Notes: generated by a model not told the origin, from the sequence alone. A stretch of DNA of 64,000 nt from JAPOVO01 sp026708165 (GCA_965208775.1 OZ242360.1:1488001-1552000), one strand, 5' to 3'; shown: positions 23,483 through 33,016, numbered from the stretch's first letter. Translations and numbers: made by a program.

Positions 23483-26287
23483 CTATGGGATATGAAATGG
23501 CACCGGCTCGATCTCGGTGAAATTGCCGGCACCATCCCTGGCCATGACCTTTAGGGTGTGCTCGCCGGGGACCGCGTTCCAGGTTATCCCGTACGGCGGC
23601 GTTAGCGATTCGGCGATGAATTCCCCGTCGATGAAGTACGTCACGGAGAGCACGGCGACGTTGTCCGCCGCCTCGACTCTGAACGCGATGTGACCGCGCG
23701 GCAGGGTGTCGCCAGGTTCGAGATCCTTGACGGCGATCTGGGGCGACTCATTATCCACCACGAGCTGGCGATACGCGCTTTCGGTGACGTTGCCTTCCCG
23801 CCGAACGCTGAGCCTTAGAGTGTAGATGCCGTCGGGTAGCTGTGCGGTGTCCACGGCGGCGAGCTGGTCGCGCGATTTCTGTTCGGTAACGACATCGCCG
23901 ATTCTGACCCAGCCGCCGGGAGCGGTTCCCAAGCCATATTCGAGTGTGTAGTCGAGGAAACCTGGGCCGCGGGCGTTTCCATGAATTTCGAGGATGCTGC
24001 GAATGTTCTGCATGTGGGACGGTATCGCGATCGCGACGTCGCCGAGCTCGGTGGGCGAGTCAAGCGCCGTGGCTAATTCGCTCGACGGCAAGTGGAAAGG
24101 TGAATCTTCATCTTGTTCCCGTTGCCATGCTTCGGCCTCGGGCGGCAGCACTGGATAGATTTGCAGTTCCACCTCGTCGGGGGGTATGGACGGTCCGGCC
24201 CTCTTGCCGGTGAGGGTGTGGGTCCGGATGGGCTGGTGGATGAAGTCCATCTGGGTGGGCTCAGTGCCAGGAATGAACAGCTCTTCTATCTTTTCCGGGG
24301 TGTAGCGGCTTGGCAACAGGCCGGAGACGGCGTCCACTTCGAGTTCGATAAGCCCCTCGGGACGCACGAACTCTTCGACCGGCAGACCCTCGTGGATCTC
24401 CGTCATAACCCGGTTCCATATCGGACCGGCGCCCTTAGATCCCGGCACTTTGTCCATCTCCGAATTGTCGGCGTTTCCGACCCACACGGCGGTTACAAGC
24501 TGGGGAGTGAAACCGACGGTGAGGGCGTCCCTGAAGTCGTTTGTGGTGCCCGTCTTGACGGCTCCGGGCCGGTTTTCCAGTGTCAAAATATTTCGCTCGC
24601 CGAAGCCCGGTATCCGAGCCTCAGAGTCTGAAAGAACGTTGGTCATCAGGTAGGCGAGTTGCGGACTGAGCACACTGACCCCCTCTGGCGGTTTTCGGGA
24701 TTCGATTACGTTGCCCTGGCTGTCCTCTATGTGGAGTATGGGATTGGGGCGGACGTAAAGTCCCCCGTTGGCGAACACCCCGTAGGCGGCGGCGAGATCG
24801 AGTAGCGGGACCTCCGCGGCTCCCAACGCGAGCGAAGGACCGAAGCGCTCGGTCCCGCCCGAAATTGTCAGACCCATTCGCCGGGCGGTCTCCAAGACGT
24901 CCGGCACTCCCGCAAACAGCTGGGCCTTTACGGCGGGGATGTTGTAAGAGCTTCCCAGCGCTACCCGCATGCGTACGGGTCCGTGGAACTTCTCGTCGTA
25001 GTTTTCCGGCTCGTAAGGCTCCTGGTCGGGTATCGGTATGACGGTCTTTATGTCCATCAGCATCGTTGCCGCGTTGTAGCCCTTGCCGAGCGCCGTAACG
25101 TACGTGAAGGGCTTGAACGCCGAACCAGGCTGCCTTGGAGCCAGCGCCATGTTGACCTGTCCGTCGATCTCCTCGCTGGTGAAGTCGACGCTCCCTACCA
25201 TCGCGAGAATCTCACCGCTCGCAGGATCAAGCACTACCACCGCGCCGTTTCCAACGTCCCGGTCGGCGAGCGTGGCCACATGCTCCCGGGCCGCGGTCTC
25301 GGCCTTTGCCTGAAGTGCAGGGTCGAGCGTGGTCGTGATAGACCAGCCCTCGCGGCTGATTTCGGGGCCGTACTGCTCCTGCAGGTAGTCGACGATGTAG
25401 TTGAAAAAGTGCGGCGAAGGCCCGATGTTCGCCTGAGGCGGCGAATAGACCAGCTTCTGGGCGGCGGCCTCGTCGGCCTGCAGGCGGGTGACGAAGCGGT
25501 TCTTGACCATGAGGTCGAGCACATTGCGCTGATTGCGAATGGCGGCGTCCTCGTTGACGAGCGGGTTCTCCGTCGATGGCGCACGGGGTATGCCGACCAG
25601 CATCGCCGCCTCGGCGAGCGTCAATTCGTGGAGGTCTTTGTCGAAATAGGTCAGCGCCGCGGCCGCTATGCCATAGGCCCTGTTTCCGTAGAAGTTCTGA
25701 TTGAGGTATATCGCGAGGATTTCGTCCTTCGAAAACCGCTGGGACAGCTGATAGGCAAGGGCCACCTCGCGTAGCTTCCGCTCCAGAGTCTCTTCGGGAC
25801 TGAGAAGCGTGTTCTTGACGACCTGCTGGGTGATGGTGCTGAATCCGGAAACGATCGTTCCGGCCTGAAGGTTGAGCCAAGCCGCTCTGAGCACGGCGCG
25901 CAGATCGACGCCGGGGTTGTCGTAAAAGGTCGCGTCCTCAGCCGCGATGGTGGCGTCTTTCACTACCTGGGGGATGTCGTCGTGGGTTATGACGGTGCGT
26001 CTCCCTTCGTCGATCAGCTCGCCTATAAGGGTCCCGTCGCGTGCGTAGACGGTGGAGTTCTCGAAAAACCGGCTCTGGACGCCCGAAACGCTCTCGATCG
26101 ACGGCAGATCGTCGAACAACGCGGCCGCGGCTGCAAACGCGATAGCGGATCCGGCGATGAGGGCGAGCGCGACGGACGTGGCTACGATCAGCACCGCCAT
26201 CAATGGGAGAGCGGCAAGGGCGAGCAGTTTCCCGGCCTTGCCGTTTTTGCGGCGGTACCTACCCCTGAGGGATCTGCGTAGCGGCAT
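23483..26287 (-). CDS. class A penicillin-binding protein (PBP1A-like) with C-terminal Ig-like domain
   Basis: Bifunctional peptidoglycan glycosyltransferase and transpeptidase of 934 residues. A membrane anchor (about residues 19-57) precedes the GT51 domain (catalytic Glu in AAEDATFYD at about 117, GFSTITQQVVKN at about 148, LAIYLNQNFYGNRAYGI). The transpeptidase domain has SxxK in PGSAFKPF (about 389-392), SYN (about 447-449) and KTG (about 578-580). About 330 further residues follow, ending with an immunoglobulin-like domain (residues about 840-934, AADNVAVLSVTYFIDGEFI). It is a single gene in the minus strand, divergent from the TlpA-like gene. Confidence 0.93.
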   Translation of the reverse strand: MPLRRSLRGRYRRKNGKAGKLLALAALPLMAVLIVATSVALALIAGSAIAFAAAAALFDDLPSIESVSGVQSRFFENSTVYARDGTLIGELIDEGRRTVITHDDIPQVVKDATIAAEDATFYDNPGVDLRAVLRAAWLNLQAGTIVSGFSTITQQVVKNTLLSPEETLERKLREVALAYQLSQRFSKDEILAIYLNQNFYGNRAYGIAAAALTYFDKDLHELTLAEAAMLVGIPRAPSTENPLVNEDAAIRNQRNVLDLMVKNRFVTRLQADEAAAQKLVYSPPQANIGPSPHFFNYIVDYLQEQYGPEISREGWSITTTLDPALQAKAETAAREHVATLADRDVGNGAVVVLDPASGEILAMVGSVDFTSEEIDGQVNMALAPRQPGSAFKPFTYVTALGKGYNAATMLMDIKTVIPIPDQEPYEPENYDEKFHGPVRMRVALGSSYNIPAVKAQLFAGVPDVLETARRMGLTISGGTERFGPSLALGAAEVPLLDLAAAYGVFANGGLYVRPNPILHIEDSQGNVIESRKPPEGVSVLSPQLAYLMTNVLSDSEARIPGFGERNILTLENRPGAVKTGTTNDFRDALTVGFTPQLVTAVWVGNADNSEMDKVPGSKGAGPIWNRVMTEIHEGLPVEEFVRPEGLIELEVDAVSGLLPSRYTPEKIEELFIPGTEPTQMDFIHQPIRTHTLTGKRAGPSIPPDEVELQIYPVLPPEAEAWQREQDEDSPFHLPSSELATALDSPTELGDVAIAIPSHMQNIRSILEIHGNARGPGFLDYTLEYGLGTAPGGWVRIGDVVTEQKSRDQLAAVDTAQLPDGIYTLRLSVRREGNVTESAYRQLVVDNESPQIAVKDLEPGDTLPRGHIAFRVEAADNVAVLSVTYFIDGEFIAESLTPPYGITWNAVPGEHTLKVMARDGAGNFTEIEPVPFHIP

Positions 26288-26383
26288 CTCGTCCGATTTT
26301 AGTGCGGCTCACTGGGCTGGCGGCACGCTCCCGGGACGGAATTTTGGTTGGTAAGCTTTTCTAACGTCACCGCTTCACGGAAA

Positions 26384-26983
26384 ATGGGGGTCATGCTCGC
26401 GACTCTACGCGCCACCCCTCTCGCGTCCCTGGTGGCTGTGACGGTGACGGCCGTTGCGCTGGCGCTGTCCGCAATGGGGCTTCAGGTGGATCCAAGCCTG
26501 GGCTTCGTCTCGTCGCAGGAGGTCGCCGGGCCACTCACTGCCGACGGGCCGGCGCTGCGCGTGGGACATGCCGCGCCCGACTTTGAGTTGACCAACCTGG
26601 ACGGTACCGCGGTTCGCCTCTCGAAAGTTGGGGGGACCGGTCCCACGTGGATCACATTCTGGGCGACCTGGTGCGGACCATGTCGGGCGGAAGCGCCGGA
26701 TACGGAGGCCATAGTCCGCAACCTGGCGGACCGGGACTGGAACTATCTGGCCATAAACGTAGGGGAAGACCTCGAGACCGTTCGCGTGTTTCTCGAACCG
26801 TACACGTTCGGTTCGCTACTGGACCCAAACCGCACAGTCAGCGGTCCTTATGGTGTGCGTATGCTGCCCACCCACGTATTCATCGATTCCGAGGGGCTGG
26901 TCGACGAGATTCGACCTGGAGTCCTGAATCGCACGCAGATGGAATCGCGTATCGAGCGCCTGCTCGAAGAGCGGGCCAGATAG
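26384..26983 (+). CDS. TlpA/ResA-like membrane-anchored thioredoxin
   Basis: A thiol-disulfide oxidoreductase of 199 residues with an N-terminal membrane anchor (about residues 9-30, ASLVAVTVTAVALALSAMG) and an exported thioredoxin fold. The active site is FWATWCGPCRAEAP, and the second half has LDPNRTVSGPYGVRMLPTHV with the cis-Pro loop (LPT). Such proteins reduce or oxidise cysteines in the cell envelope, for example during cytochrome c maturation, which fits the CuA/cytochrome c oxidase genes elsewhere. Start is ATG 26384 or 26393; a TTG at 26348 is less likely. The next gene is 13 bases away. Confidence 0.85.
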   Translation: MGVMLATLRATPLASLVAVTVTAVALALSAMGLQVDPSLGFVSSQEVAGPLTADGPALRVGHAAPDFELTNLDGTAVRLSKVGGTGPTWITFWATWCGPCRAEAPDTEAIVRNLADRDWNYLAINVGEDLETVRVFLEPYTFGSLLDPNRTVSGPYGVRMLPTHVFIDSEGLVDEIRPGVLNRTQMESRIERLLEERAR

Positions 26984-26996
26984 TCCGTAAGCCATA

Positions 26997-27746
26997 GTGC
27001 CGGCCGACGCGCTCGCTGTATTCATCAAGTTTCGCGATTTCCTCGTTACACTCGCGCCGTGGATAATCCTGGCCCTGATCGCGGGCGCGGGGATGACGGA
27101 AATGCTGCGCGGTCGGGAGGCTGGCGGACCGCGAAATCACAGATCCCTGCTCGTTGGAGCGGGGCTGGCCTTCGCGGCGCCCTCGATCTTTGGGACGCTC
27201 GGATTCGGGCTGTGGCTCGCGCTGGTTCGGGCGGGGTTCGTCGCCGCCGCGCTGGCGGCCGGAGCGACGATCGCAACTGGAAGCGAGAGATCAGTTGTCA
27301 TCGAGCGATGGCTGGGCGCCGCCGGGCCGCAACTTCCGGAGGCCGGTTTGAAGGATCAGGCCAAACGCCTCTGGAAGGCGATGACGGAGCGGTTTGATGA
27401 GGTTGGGTTGTGGTTTTTCGGCGCGTGCGCGGTGGCGGGCGTGATCGCGGTCTTCGTTCCCTACCAGATTGGATTCGACCTGTTCGGCCGCACGGTCTGG
27501 GTAGGCGCCCTGCTGGGGGCGATTGTCGGAACGCTGACCAGGCGCGGAACTGGCATGGAGCTGCCGCTGGCGTCCTTGCTATTGCTGAAGGGCGGAGCGA
27601 ACGCCGCCGCAGCCGCCTTGCTGCTGGCGTCGACGCCGCTCCCGTTCAGACTGTGGCGGGATGGAGCGCGCGGCTGGATCGCGGGTTCGCTCGTGGTGGT
27701 CTCCAGTGCCGCCGTCGGCGGCCTGGCGGGTTGGGCGTTCTTATAA
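26997..27746 (+). CDS. multi-pass membrane protein, permease-like
   Basis: A 249-residue hydrophobic protein with about six predicted membrane helices. The pattern (LVTLAPWIILALIAGAGM at the start, and later LGAIVGTLTRRGTGMELPLA with LLLLKGGANAAAAALLLA) faintly resembles DUF318/YraQ permeases, but the similarity is too weak to name a substrate. GTG 26997 is the likely start, 13 bases after the TlpA-like gene, so the pair is probably an operon. Confidence 0.55.
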   Translation: MPADALAVFIKFRDFLVTLAPWIILALIAGAGMTEMLRGREAGGPRNHRSLLVGAGLAFAAPSIFGTLGFGLWLALVRAGFVAAALAAGATIATGSERSVVIERWLGAAGPQLPEAGLKDQAKRLWKAMTERFDEVGLWFFGACAVAGVIAVFVPYQIGFDLFGRTVWVGALLGAIVGTLTRRGTGMELPLASLLLLKGGANAAAAALLLASTPLPFRLWRDGARGWIAGSLVVVSSAAVGGLAGWAFL

Positions 27747-27783
27747 ACTCGAAAAGAGGACTCGCTCTCGAAGGAACCGTGCG

Positions 27784-29373
27784 ATGCCCGTGATGACAGG
27801 TGGGCAGGCCGTTCTCGCGTCTATTGAGGCCGGGGGCGTTGACACGATATTCGGCATCCCAGGAGTCCACACGGCTGGAATCTACGACGCGCTTCTAGAT
27901 CGTCCCAACATCCGGCACGTTATGTGCAGGCACGAGCAGGGCGCGGGATTCATGGCCGACGGCTATGCGCGAGCGTCGGGACGAATAGCCTGCGCGCTTA
28001 CCATCACAGGGCCGGGCGTGACGAATATCGCCACTCCGCTCGGCGAAGCGCAGGCGGAGTCTTCGCCGGTTCTACACGTATGCACCACGCTCGAATCCTC
28101 GATGGTGGGGCGGGACGTCGGCTACCTGCACGAATTGCGCGACCAGTCGGGTCTGGTCGGTTCGATTGTGGGATGGCACCGGAGGGTGAGGCGGGTCTCC
28201 GATATTCCGGGTGCGGTCGCCGACGCGCTGCATCACATGCGGGCTGGCCGCCCGGGGCCGGCGTCGATAGAAATCCCACTTGACCTCGTGGACAAACGGA
28301 CCGAGGTCAGGATTCCACGGATGGTCACGCCGGAACCGCTGGAACCCGTCGCCGAGGTCCTTCGACAGGCTATTAAGCTTCTCGTCGCCTCGGTGAATCC
28401 AGTAATCCTGGCGGGGGGCGGCGTGGTTGCCGCCGACGCTTCGAAGCCGCTGATCGAGGTGGCCGAAAAGCTGTCCGCGCCTGTGTTTACCACCGTCAAC
28501 GGAAAGGGGGCGATTCCCGAGGACCACCCTCTGTCGGTAGGTTGCCGGTGGCGCGGCGACCAGTCGTTCGACAGTCTGCTTTCGTCCGCCGACGCGATGC
28601 TGGTCGTCGGATCGCGTCTGAGCGCCCGGAACACGGACAACTGGCGTCTGCCTCTTCCGCGCAACATCATTCAGATCGACATCGACTCGCGGATCATCGG
28701 TCGGCATTATCCGGCGGTCAAGGGCATTCATGCGCACGCCAGGCCAACCCTGGAGAAGATGGCCCGGAACATGCCGACCAGACCGCTGGAGCTGCATCGA
28801 AACCGCATACGCGAAATCGAGGCCATTCGACGCTCCACCCATGCCTCCGGTGAGGAACCCGCCGTCGGGATCCTCGCAGCAGTCCGCGAGGCGCTGCCGC
28901 GAGATGGACTTCTGTTCAATGACATGACGACCGTCTGCTATCAAGGACCGAGGCATTTCCCGGTCTACGAGCCGCGCACGTTCTTTTCTCCCGTCTACTT
29001 CGGAACGCTCGGATTCTCGGTTCCTGCGGCCATCGGCGCGAAAGTCGCCATGCCGGAGAGAAAAGTGGTAGCCCTGGTGGGCGACGGCGGCTTCATGTTC
29101 ACGAGCCAGGAGCTGTCCACCGCCCTGGCGCTTCGACTTCCATTGCCAATCGTCGTCCTCAACGACGGCGGTTACATGGAGCTGGAAGTCGCTTTCCGGC
29201 GGACATACGGCCGCACCATCGAGTGCAGTCTGGAGACACCCGACTTCGTCAGGCTTGGAAGAGCTTTCGGCGTTTCAGCCGTGCGCGTAGCCAGTCCATC
29301 CGACCTGTGCCGGGCCGTACGGGCGGCGTACCGGCGGCGCAGGCCGACGGTCATCGATTACACGCTTAACTGA
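27784..29373 (+). CDS. thiamine-diphosphate-dependent enzyme, acetolactate-synthase-like
   Basis: A 529-residue ThDP enzyme of the acetolactate synthase/pyruvate oxidase/2-oxoacid decarboxylase family. The N-terminal part has VDTIFGIPGVHTAGIYDALL, MCRHEQGAGFMADGYARASG (the catalytic Glu) and ALTITGPGVTNIATPLGEA. The C-terminal ThDP motif is VALVGDGGFMFTSQEL, ending in LNDGGYMELE (GDG...ND). Without the small regulatory subunit nearby, a degradative or decarboxylase role is more likely than branched-chain amino acid synthesis; that is inference. ATG 27784 has AAGGA 8 bases upstream; an upstream frame to 27661 overlaps the permease-like gene. Confidence 0.8.
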   Translation: MPVMTGGQAVLASIEAGGVDTIFGIPGVHTAGIYDALLDRPNIRHVMCRHEQGAGFMADGYARASGRIACALTITGPGVTNIATPLGEAQAESSPVLHVCTTLESSMVGRDVGYLHELRDQSGLVGSIVGWHRRVRRVSDIPGAVADALHHMRAGRPGPASIEIPLDLVDKRTEVRIPRMVTPEPLEPVAEVLRQAIKLLVASVNPVILAGGGVVAADASKPLIEVAEKLSAPVFTTVNGKGAIPEDHPLSVGCRWRGDQSFDSLLSSADAMLVVGSRLSARNTDNWRLPLPRNIIQIDIDSRIIGRHYPAVKGIHAHARPTLEKMARNMPTRPLELHRNRIREIEAIRRSTHASGEEPAVGILAAVREALPRDGLLFNDMTTVCYQGPRHFPVYEPRTFFSPVYFGTLGFSVPAAIGAKVAMPERKVVALVGDGGFMFTSQELSTALALRLPLPIVVLNDGGYMELEVAFRRTYGRTIECSLETPDFVRLGRAFGVSAVRVASPSDLCRAVRAAYRRRRPTVIDYTLN

Positions 29374-29380
29374 ACCCCGA

Positions 29381-30520
29381 CTAACCTCTGACGACCGCCG
29401 GGACCTCTTTGCCGGCCTTGATTACCCGGGCCGGGACCAGCCTCATATCGCCGCGGCGCTCTTTACCGTAGGAATCCACGAACGCGTACGGCTTCTCTTC
29501 GATGCGCAAGACCGTAAGGTCGCCCGCGGCTCCGGGCGCGAGAGTCCCGATCTCGCCTTTCAGACCCATGACCTCAGCCGGGGAGGCCGTGCAGCGGCGC
29601 AGGGCGTCGGGCAGATCGAGACCGAGCAGCAGGAACTTGCTGACCGTCGTGGCAAGGTCGAATACCGGGCCGTGCAGGTTGTAAACGTGCAGGTCGCTGC
29701 TGATGGTGTGAGGTACGACGCCCTCGGCCATGGCGCGTTCGGCAACGTCGAAGTCGAAGCTGCCCTGACCGTGTCCCACGTCGAGCAGTACGCCGTTGTC
29801 GACGGCCCGCCTGACGCTGTCGCGCACGCGCCCGTCCCTCGCGAGTATGCCGCCGGCCATGCCGTGAAAGCAGTGCGTAACGATGTCGCCAGCCTTCAGA
29901 TAGGCGAGCACGTCGTCCAGGGAGAAGCCCTGAGCGTCATTGGGATGGACCATCACCGGCAGACCGGTGGCGTCCGCCGCCTCGCGCGCGTTCCGCAGCG
30001 CCGGTTCGACGTTGGGGCCGGCGAGCTTTCGAGATATGCGTATTTTGATGCCGAGGATTAAGTCGCGGTTCGCTTCGCATACTTTGACGGCCGCCGCGGG
30101 GTCGGCCCAGCGAATCTCCTCGAGCTCTCCCACCGATTCGGAGATCATGCCCATTCCGGAGATGTTGAGGAAGGCAAAGAGGCGCGTGTCGGAGACATCG
30201 ATAACGTAGCGGCGGAGGCCGGAGAAAGTCGAAGCTCCGGCCGAGCCTGCGTCGACGGCTGTCGTGACCCCGCTGCGCAGAACGTGCTCATCCGCGTTGA
30301 TGCCGTAGTGGCTGACTCCCTCGTAGATGTGCACGTGAAGGTCCACCAGACCCGGGGATACGACCATGCCGGTCGCGTCGATCTTGCGGGCGGCCCGACC
30401 GGCGTCCAAAAGCGGTCCGACCTCGCTCACGCGGCCGTCGGTGATCGCAACGTCTAGGCGCTCGTTGAGACGTTGCGCCGGATCGACTACTGTTCCGCCC
30501 GTCACCACAAGGTCGTACAA
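29381..30520 (-). CDS. amidohydrolase/deacetylase-family metallohydrolase (dihydroorotase-like)
   Basis: A 379-residue member of the dihydroorotase/D-aminoacylase-like deacetylase group. It has the N-terminal beta domain ending in GMVVSPGLVDLHVHIYEG (HxH), the putative carbamylated Lys in LGIKIRIS, and further ligands in PVMVHPNDAQG, IVTHCFHGMAGG and HTISSDLHV (late Asp). The C-terminal IGTLAPGAAGDLTVLRIEE is typical. TTG 30520 is supported by GGAGG 7 bases upstream. It is convergent with the ThDP enzyme, with 7 bases between stops. Substrate unknown. Confidence 0.85.
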   Translation of the reverse strand: MYDLVVTGGTVVDPAQRLNERLDVAITDGRVSEVGPLLDAGRAARKIDATGMVVSPGLVDLHVHIYEGVSHYGINADEHVLRSGVTTAVDAGSAGASTFSGLRRYVIDVSDTRLFAFLNISGMGMISESVGELEEIRWADPAAAVKVCEANRDLILGIKIRISRKLAGPNVEPALRNAREAADATGLPVMVHPNDAQGFSLDDVLAYLKAGDIVTHCFHGMAGGILARDGRVRDSVRRAVDNGVLLDVGHGQGSFDFDVAERAMAEGVVPHTISSDLHVYNLHGPVFDLATTVSKFLLLGLDLPDALRRCTASPAEVMGLKGEIGTLAPGAAGDLTVLRIEEKPYAFVDSYGKERRGDMRLVPARVIKAGKEVPAVVRG

Positions 30521-30687
30521 GCCCCAACCTCCATTGAGAAGATAGGGCGAATCATACTCACCGACACCGACGCGGTGCGCGTTGCCTGATTGGGTATCGC
30601 GGGCGGGCGCGAGTCCCTGCTGTTGTGATGGAATAGGTGGACGCCGCGTCGTTAGCCGTCGGGGGATAGCATGATGGACCCGCGTTC

Positions 30688-31776
30688 GTGACCGAGCCGC
30701 CCGAAAACCTGTACGTTTCGATCATCGCCGGTGGCGTGGGTACGAGGCTTTGGCCGAAGTCGAGACGATCGTCGCCCAAGCAGTTCTTGCGGATAGGTCC
30801 GGGGGCGAGCCTGATTCAGCGGACGTACGACCGCATCGCGCCGTTCACGGCGCCAGACCGCACCTTTGTCATCTGCCTGCGCGAACAGCGAGAAACCGTT
30901 CTCAGACAGCTTCCAGAGCTGCCGCCGGAGAACGTGATAGGCGAGCCCCGCGGTCGGAACACGGCGATGGCCATAGGTCTTGCCGCCGCAGTCATTGCGA
31001 CACGGGACGAGGACGCGGTGATGCTCAGCCTCGGGTCGGACCATTTCGTGGGAGATGAAGACGCGTTCCGGCAAACGCTGCTCGCCGCCGCCGCCGCCGC
31101 TCGCAGCGGCGACTACCTCGTGACTATCGGCGTAAATCCCACAGAGGCGAGCACGGGATACGGCTATATACATCGAGGGGCGCGGGTCGGCAGCTTCGCG
31201 GGTGTTGAGGTTTTCGACGTGGAGGACTTCGAGGAAAAGCCCGACGCGCCCACGGCCGAAGCTTATCTGGCCTCGGGCGAATACCTGTGGAACTGCAACT
31301 ACTTCGCTTGGAATGTTGAGTCCATATTCCGGGCCTTCGAGGAGCACGCGCCTCGAATTGCCGGGTCGATTGCCCGAATTCGGGCGGACGTGGGGACGGC
31401 CACGATCGAAAGGGAGTATGAAGAGGCCGAGGCGGTTGCCGTAGACACGGCGATCTTGGAGCGCTCAGACAACGTATTGACCGTGCCCGGGGAGTTCCCC
31501 TGGGCCGACGTTGGAAGCTGGTCGGGGGCGTACGTGGCGGCGACGCCACAAGGCGACAACTTCCGAACGGGGGATCTGGAAGGGCGGGTCGTTTTCGAGG
31601 AGAGCCGGGGATGCCTCGTCGATAGTCGAGACCGTCTCGTCGCGGTCGCGGGTCTGGAGGACGTCGTGATAATCGACACGCCGGATGCGCTGCTGGTGTG
31701 TTCGCGGGACAAGTCCGAGCTTGTGGGAAGACTCGTCGAGAGGCTAGGTTCGGAAGACCTACAAGACCTGCTCTGA
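30688..31776 (+). CDS. manC: mannose-1-phosphate guanylyltransferase
   Basis: GDP-mannose-forming nucleotidyltransferase. It starts with SIIAGGVGTRLWPKSRR and SPKQFL, the classic ManC signature, followed by VIGEPRGRNTAMAIGLAAAV, LSLGSDHFVGDEDAF, the TGYGYIHRG block, FEEKPDAPTAEAYL, YLWNCNYFAWNVE and FPWADVGSWSG. At 362 residues it is the single-domain guanylyltransferase without the phosphomannose isomerase half. Start is GTG 30688. It supplies GDP-mannose for glycans of the cell surface. No obvious -10/-35 was found ahead of it. Confidence 0.9.
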   Translation: MTEPPENLYVSIIAGGVGTRLWPKSRRSSPKQFLRIGPGASLIQRTYDRIAPFTAPDRTFVICLREQRETVLRQLPELPPENVIGEPRGRNTAMAIGLAAAVIATRDEDAVMLSLGSDHFVGDEDAFRQTLLAAAAAARSGDYLVTIGVNPTEASTGYGYIHRGARVGSFAGVEVFDVEDFEEKPDAPTAEAYLASGEYLWNCNYFAWNVESIFRAFEEHAPRIAGSIARIRADVGTATIEREYEEAEAVAVDTAILERSDNVLTVPGEFPWADVGSWSGAYVAATPQGDNFRTGDLEGRVVFEESRGCLVDSRDRLVAVAGLEDVVIIDTPDALLVCSRDKSELVGRLVERLGSEDLQDLL

Positions 31777-31850
31777 AACTGGGTCGTGCGGCGCGCAGGT
31801 CTGTCCGATTCACGTGCAACGGCGGCCTATAACGCTCTGAGGAGCGTACC

Positions 31851-33008
31851 GTGGGAGATCTCTGGCATTCCGCGAAGAGGCGCGTAGTCGCCCGCAACAC
31901 GCGGCTTTCGGTGGTGGCGGCGGGCGATTGTCCGGGACGCAGCCTGGACCGATATATCGGGCCATTGTTAGAAGCAGCGGGGCCGCTGCGCGGCCGGTTT
32001 ATAGACGTGTGCGGCTGGGACGGCGCGCTGGCGGCGGCGGTCGCGGCAAGCACGGACGACGGCGTCGGAGTGTGCAACTCGCATCTCATCGGGTCGGTCA
32101 GGTCGGCGCGGGCGAATCTGAAAGCGACCAGCTGTGAAGTCCGGCCTGTCTTCGGGATAGAGCTTGCGCAAATTGAGCGCTTCGACGTGACCTTTGTCCG
32201 AGCGCCGTACTGGTTGGGCAACCGCGCGGTGCGCGCGCTCATCCATGCCGCGTTGCATTCTCTACGCAAGGACGGGGAAGCGTATCTGGCCGGAGAACGC
32301 AGCCGCGGATTTGATACGTTTGCGCGGATGTTCGACGATGCTTTCGGTGGATTTGAACGGGTCGTGGTTCCCGGTCGAATCAAGGTTGTCCGGGCGCGAC
32401 GGACAACGAGGCAACTCACCCAGGGACCGATTTTTGCGAGCGAATTCGGCGAGTATGGCGCGAAGGTCAACGGATGGAAGTTGCGCGTTGCGCGGCATCC
32501 GGCGGTTTTCGCCGACGGGAGGGTGGACGACGCCACGCGAATGCTGATCGATTGCCTGCCCGAATCAACCGGACGGCAGCTCGATCTCGGCTGCGGCTCG
32601 GGCCTGGTAGCCGCCGCGATGGCGCGCAAGTCGCCTCAATCTCGAATCATGGCGGTGGACTCGAACCTGGCGGCGGTCGAAGTTTGCACGAGGACGGCGG
32701 AACTGAACGGGCTAACTAACGTGAGCGTACGTCCTAGCTATTTCGGAGAAGAGCTGCGCTCTGGGAATTTCAACGTTATCGGCTGCTATCCGCCGTTTCA
32801 CGTTGGCTCCGGCGTTTCTCATGACGCCGCAAGACGCCTGATCCGCGAAGCCGCCCGGCTGCTCAAGCCGACCGGTGAGTTCGATGTCGTTCAGGGCTCA
32901 GCCCAGTCGCACGAGGGTCTCTTGCGGAAATGGTTCGGCCAGGTACGCGAGCTGGCGCGCAGCCGGTCGCACCGGGTATATGGCTGTTCGTATCCACGCG
33001 CTGATTGA
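31851..33008 (+). CDS. RsmC/RlmG-like methyltransferase with altered motif IV
   Basis: A 385-residue two-domain methyltransferase. The N-terminal half is a degenerate SAM fold (RFIDVCGWDGALAAAVA), as in RsmC, and the C-terminal half has the intact SAM motif QLDLGCGSGLVAAAMARKS, then IMAVDSNLAAVEV. The catalytic motif expected as NPPFH in guanine-N2 rRNA methyltransferases reads YPPFH here (IGCYPPFHVGSG), so the key Asn is replaced by Tyr. GTG 31851 follows GAGGAG at 7 bases. The substrate may be rRNA, but the change in motif IV makes this uncertain. Confidence 0.7.
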   Translation: MGDLWHSAKRRVVARNTRLSVVAAGDCPGRSLDRYIGPLLEAAGPLRGRFIDVCGWDGALAAAVAASTDDGVGVCNSHLIGSVRSARANLKATSCEVRPVFGIELAQIERFDVTFVRAPYWLGNRAVRALIHAALHSLRKDGEAYLAGERSRGFDTFARMFDDAFGGFERVVVPGRIKVVRARRTTRQLTQGPIFASEFGEYGAKVNGWKLRVARHPAVFADGRVDDATRMLIDCLPESTGRQLDLGCGSGLVAAAMARKSPQSRIMAVDSNLAAVEVCTRTAELNGLTNVSVRPSYFGEELRSGNFNVIGCYPPFHVGSGVSHDAARRLIREAARLLKPTGEFDVVQGSAQSHEGLLRKWFGQVRELARSRSHRVYGCSYPRAD

Positions 33009-33016
33009 CGCCCCGC

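Noticed and set aside
24983..25774. 263-codon plus-strand frame opposite PBP1A
   Set aside because: Shadow frame rich in Arg and Val with no domain; PBP1A is certain.
27661..27783. N-terminal extension of the ThDP enzyme frame
   Set aside because: Overlaps the membrane protein gene and lacks family similarity; ATG 27784 has a ribosome binding site.
28072..28956. 294-codon antisense frame within the ThDP enzyme gene
   Set aside because: Composition of a shadow frame; the sense gene has full family motifs.
31081..31107. GCC trinucleotide run
   Set aside because: It encodes an alanine-rich stretch inside manC (AAAAAARS); codon bias of a GC-rich gene, not a separate repeat element.
31124..32629. 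Long antisense open frame of 501 codons opposite ManC and the RsmC-like gene
   Set aside because: Arg/Pro/Ser-rich composition without any family motif; it mirrors two well-supported genes in another frame.
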